Source of the DNA: Streptomyces sp. ISL-10
GTDB lineage: Bacteria; Actinomycetota; Actinomycetes; Streptomycetales; Streptomycetaceae
Direction of reading: 5' to 3'
Assembly (NCBI RefSeq): GCF_018614575.1
Contig: NZ_JAGGOJ010000042.1
Span: 1-59,346, forward strand
Length of the DNA: 59,346 nt
Positions 58,154 to 59,346 of this stretch are shown here, one piece after another. The notes beneath the pieces were generated by a model. That model ran no database searches, was not told the origin of the DNA, and was given only the letters and a program-made list of their open reading frames with translations. Numbering within the stretch: the first letter of the stretch is position 1; each line of letters opens with the position of its first letter. Made by a program: the position numbers and the translations under genes.

Positions 58154-59092
58154 TCAGGTGCCCGCCGCCACGGCCGTCAGCCAGGTGTTCCAGTCGCTCT
58201 CGTAGTTCAGCGAGGTGAGGAAGGCACGCGCGGCGGTCCAGTTTCCGGTGCGGTAGTGGCCGAGCACGGTGGCGACGTCGGCCGGGTGCTTTTCGACCAT
58301 GTAGCGGGCGGCGAGGTAGCCCCAGTTGTAGGTGCGGTTGACGTCGCTGTTGGCGTAGGTGGTGTCGAACAGCGTGCGCAGGGAGTACGTGTGCTTGCCG
58401 GCCTCGGCCACCGCGCTGGCGTAGGTGACGCCGCGGTAGGAGTAGGAGATGTACTCCGCGATGCCCTCGCCCCACCACACGGTGGGGGTGGTCTGGCTGG
58501 CGCTGAAGTCGCCGTACAGGTCGAAGCGGCCGTCGAGGTAGTGGGTGTACTCGTGGTTGAGGTTCCAGATCTGCCAGCCGGGGCTCACGTCGGTGCGCTC
58601 GTAGCATATGAACCGCGGCTGGTTGCCCGTCTTGGCGGGGTCTCCCTCCAGGTACATGCCGCCGTTGTTGGTGTCGATGCCGTAGATTTTCCCCGCGTAG
58701 GCCTTGTAGTCGGCGCTTGAGTTGAAGACATCGACCTCCAGGGTGGTGTTGTAGTCGTTCGCGACCGGCCCCGAGTCCTTGACCACGCTGTGGAAGTAAG
58801 CGTCCTGGTTGGCCAGACTCGCGCAAGTCGCCGTCAGCTGGGCGGCGGTCATCTCCTGGGCCCGGATCCGCAGCGTCGGACTGCAGTTGTGGACGATCGG
58901 CAGGATGCGCGATTCCAGCTTGCCGCCGGTGGTCCCGGTCGCGCCGGGAGCGTCTTTGACATTGCCGTGGGCCGGGCGCTGGCCCGGGTCCGCGAAGACG
59001 TGGTCCGGCTTGGGATCGGCCTGGGAGGCTTGGGCGGGAGAGGCCGCGACGGCGGCTATGAGCAGGGCGGTGGCGACGGCCATGGCGCGCAA
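58154..59092 (-). CDS. Secreted M9-type collagenase-like zinc metalloprotease, activator domain absent
   Basis: 312 residues. TTG 59092 is 6 nt after AGGAG, better spaced than ATG 59083. Signal peptide: MAVATALLIAAVAASPAQA. The catalytic domain holds NHEYTHYLDGRFDLYG, with zinc ligands His-Glu-x-x-His (HEYTH), and the downstream Glu ligand in WWGEGIAEYISYSYRG; LNHEYTHYLD is the M9 signature. Clostridial and Vibrio collagenases are 800-1000 residues with an N-terminal activator domain and C-terminal PKD/collagen-binding domains. Here only a short linker and the peptidase domain remain, so activity on native collagen may be low and small secreted proteins or peptides more likely. The last residues (DWNTWLTAVAAGT) look like a natural end. 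Confidence 0.85.
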   Translation of the reverse strand: MRAMAVATALLIAAVAASPAQASQADPKPDHVFADPGQRPAHGNVKDAPGATGTTGGKLESRILPIVHNCSPTLRIRAQEMTAAQLTATCASLANQDAYFHSVVKDSGPVANDYNTTLEVDVFNSSADYKAYAGKIYGIDTNNGGMYLEGDPAKTGNQPRFICYERTDVSPGWQIWNLNHEYTHYLDGRFDLYGDFSASQTTPTVWWGEGIAEYISYSYRGVTYASAVAEAGKHTYSLRTLFDTTYANSDVNRTYNWGYLAARYMVEKHPADVATVLGHYRTGNWTAARAFLTSLNYESDWNTWLTAVAAGT

Positions 59093-59346
59093 GATTCACT
59101 CCTGGGGATGGGAGTAGGGGGTCCCGTCCGCGACGGGCTGCGCTGTAAAATGGCACATGTCACATGGCTTTTCAATATTTTTGACAGGGACGCATCGAGT
59201 CTGTTTCGTCGCTCCGGGGCAGCGCATGCGCCTGACGACCGCGCTCCCGTTCCGCCCTGGGGCAGGGGAACGGCAGTGGCAAGCATTGGTCGAGTACCTG
59301 TAGTTCTTGGACTGCTCGGCGATGTTGTGGTCTCGGGTGGGGACCA
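59093..59346 (-). promoter_or_regulatory. Probable promoter region of the collagenase gene and window end
   Basis: An AT-rich block at about 59145-59185 on the minus strand has TTGAAA (59170-59175 complement) with a CATTTT-like -10 17 bp downstream. The dyad-like ACATGTCACATG at 59155-59166 lies between. Good position for a promoter 60-100 bp before the TTG start. Nothing recognisable beyond 59200. Confidence 0.4.

Overview
This is high-GC actinobacterial DNA and almost certainly from a Streptomyces. The evidence is the codon bias, GTG/TTG starts behind GGAGG sites, a WhiB-like regulator, SpoIIE-type phosphatase, DUF3618/holin-like stress genes, an SpdB/FtsK-type mycelial transfer module and many streptomycete IS relics. 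The density of broken genes suggests a plastic region such as a chromosome arm or a large plasmid. I cannot tell which.

Layout. 0-15.6 kb is an IS graveyard (IS701, IS5, IS110, IS30 and IS3 types; only the IS701 copy looks complete) interspersed with intact cargo: a PAS/GAF/PP2C phosphatase, a secreted hypothetical, a seven-repeat YVTN beta-propeller protein, and a MarR regulator next to a type B carboxylesterase. 15.8-21 kb is an intact operon of GMC oxidoreductase, patatin-like lipase and membrane metallophosphoesterase. 21-28.7 kb is mixed. It holds a decayed TPR/Sel1 gene, three adjacent genes with HEPN-like or SEC-C features, LRV and Sel1 fragments, a Tn3 remnant abutting a decayed type I-E-like CRISPR array, and a PASTA lipoprotein. 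29.4-34.1 kb starts with a lower-GC stretch holding an aminotransferase relic, then a four-gene operon (ThiG-like synthase, HAD phosphatase, MoaD/ThiS-like carrier ending in GGC, MFS exporter). This operon is the best candidate for an unusual pathway: sulfur transfer onto a phosphorylated sugar-like substrate, dephosphorylation and export. A degenerate tRNA-like sequence follows.

34.2-37.3 kb contains an IS256 fragment, a GNAT acetyltransferase, a transposase relic and an LRV repeat protein. 37.4-51.6 kb is a long leftward conjugation-type operon with small membrane proteins, an FtsK/Tra ATPase, a 745-residue disordered protein, SpdB (DUF2637 plus coiled coil), a WhiB-like protein, zinc-ribbon proteins and an anti-sigma-type ATPase. 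It diverges at about 51.9 kb from a rightward set: a GntR regulator, an HTH protein behind three helically phased GTGGAAC repeats, an isochorismatase-like hydrolase, a thioredoxin-reductase-like flavoprotein and a large HTH/Rep-like protein. I found no integrase, excisionase or relaxase, so the element is either incomplete here, plasmid-borne or immobilised. The window closes with a secreted M9-type collagenase-like metalloprotease on the minus strand.

Functions rest on motif recognition by eye. Several pseudogene calls depend on frameshifts that could also be sequencing errors.
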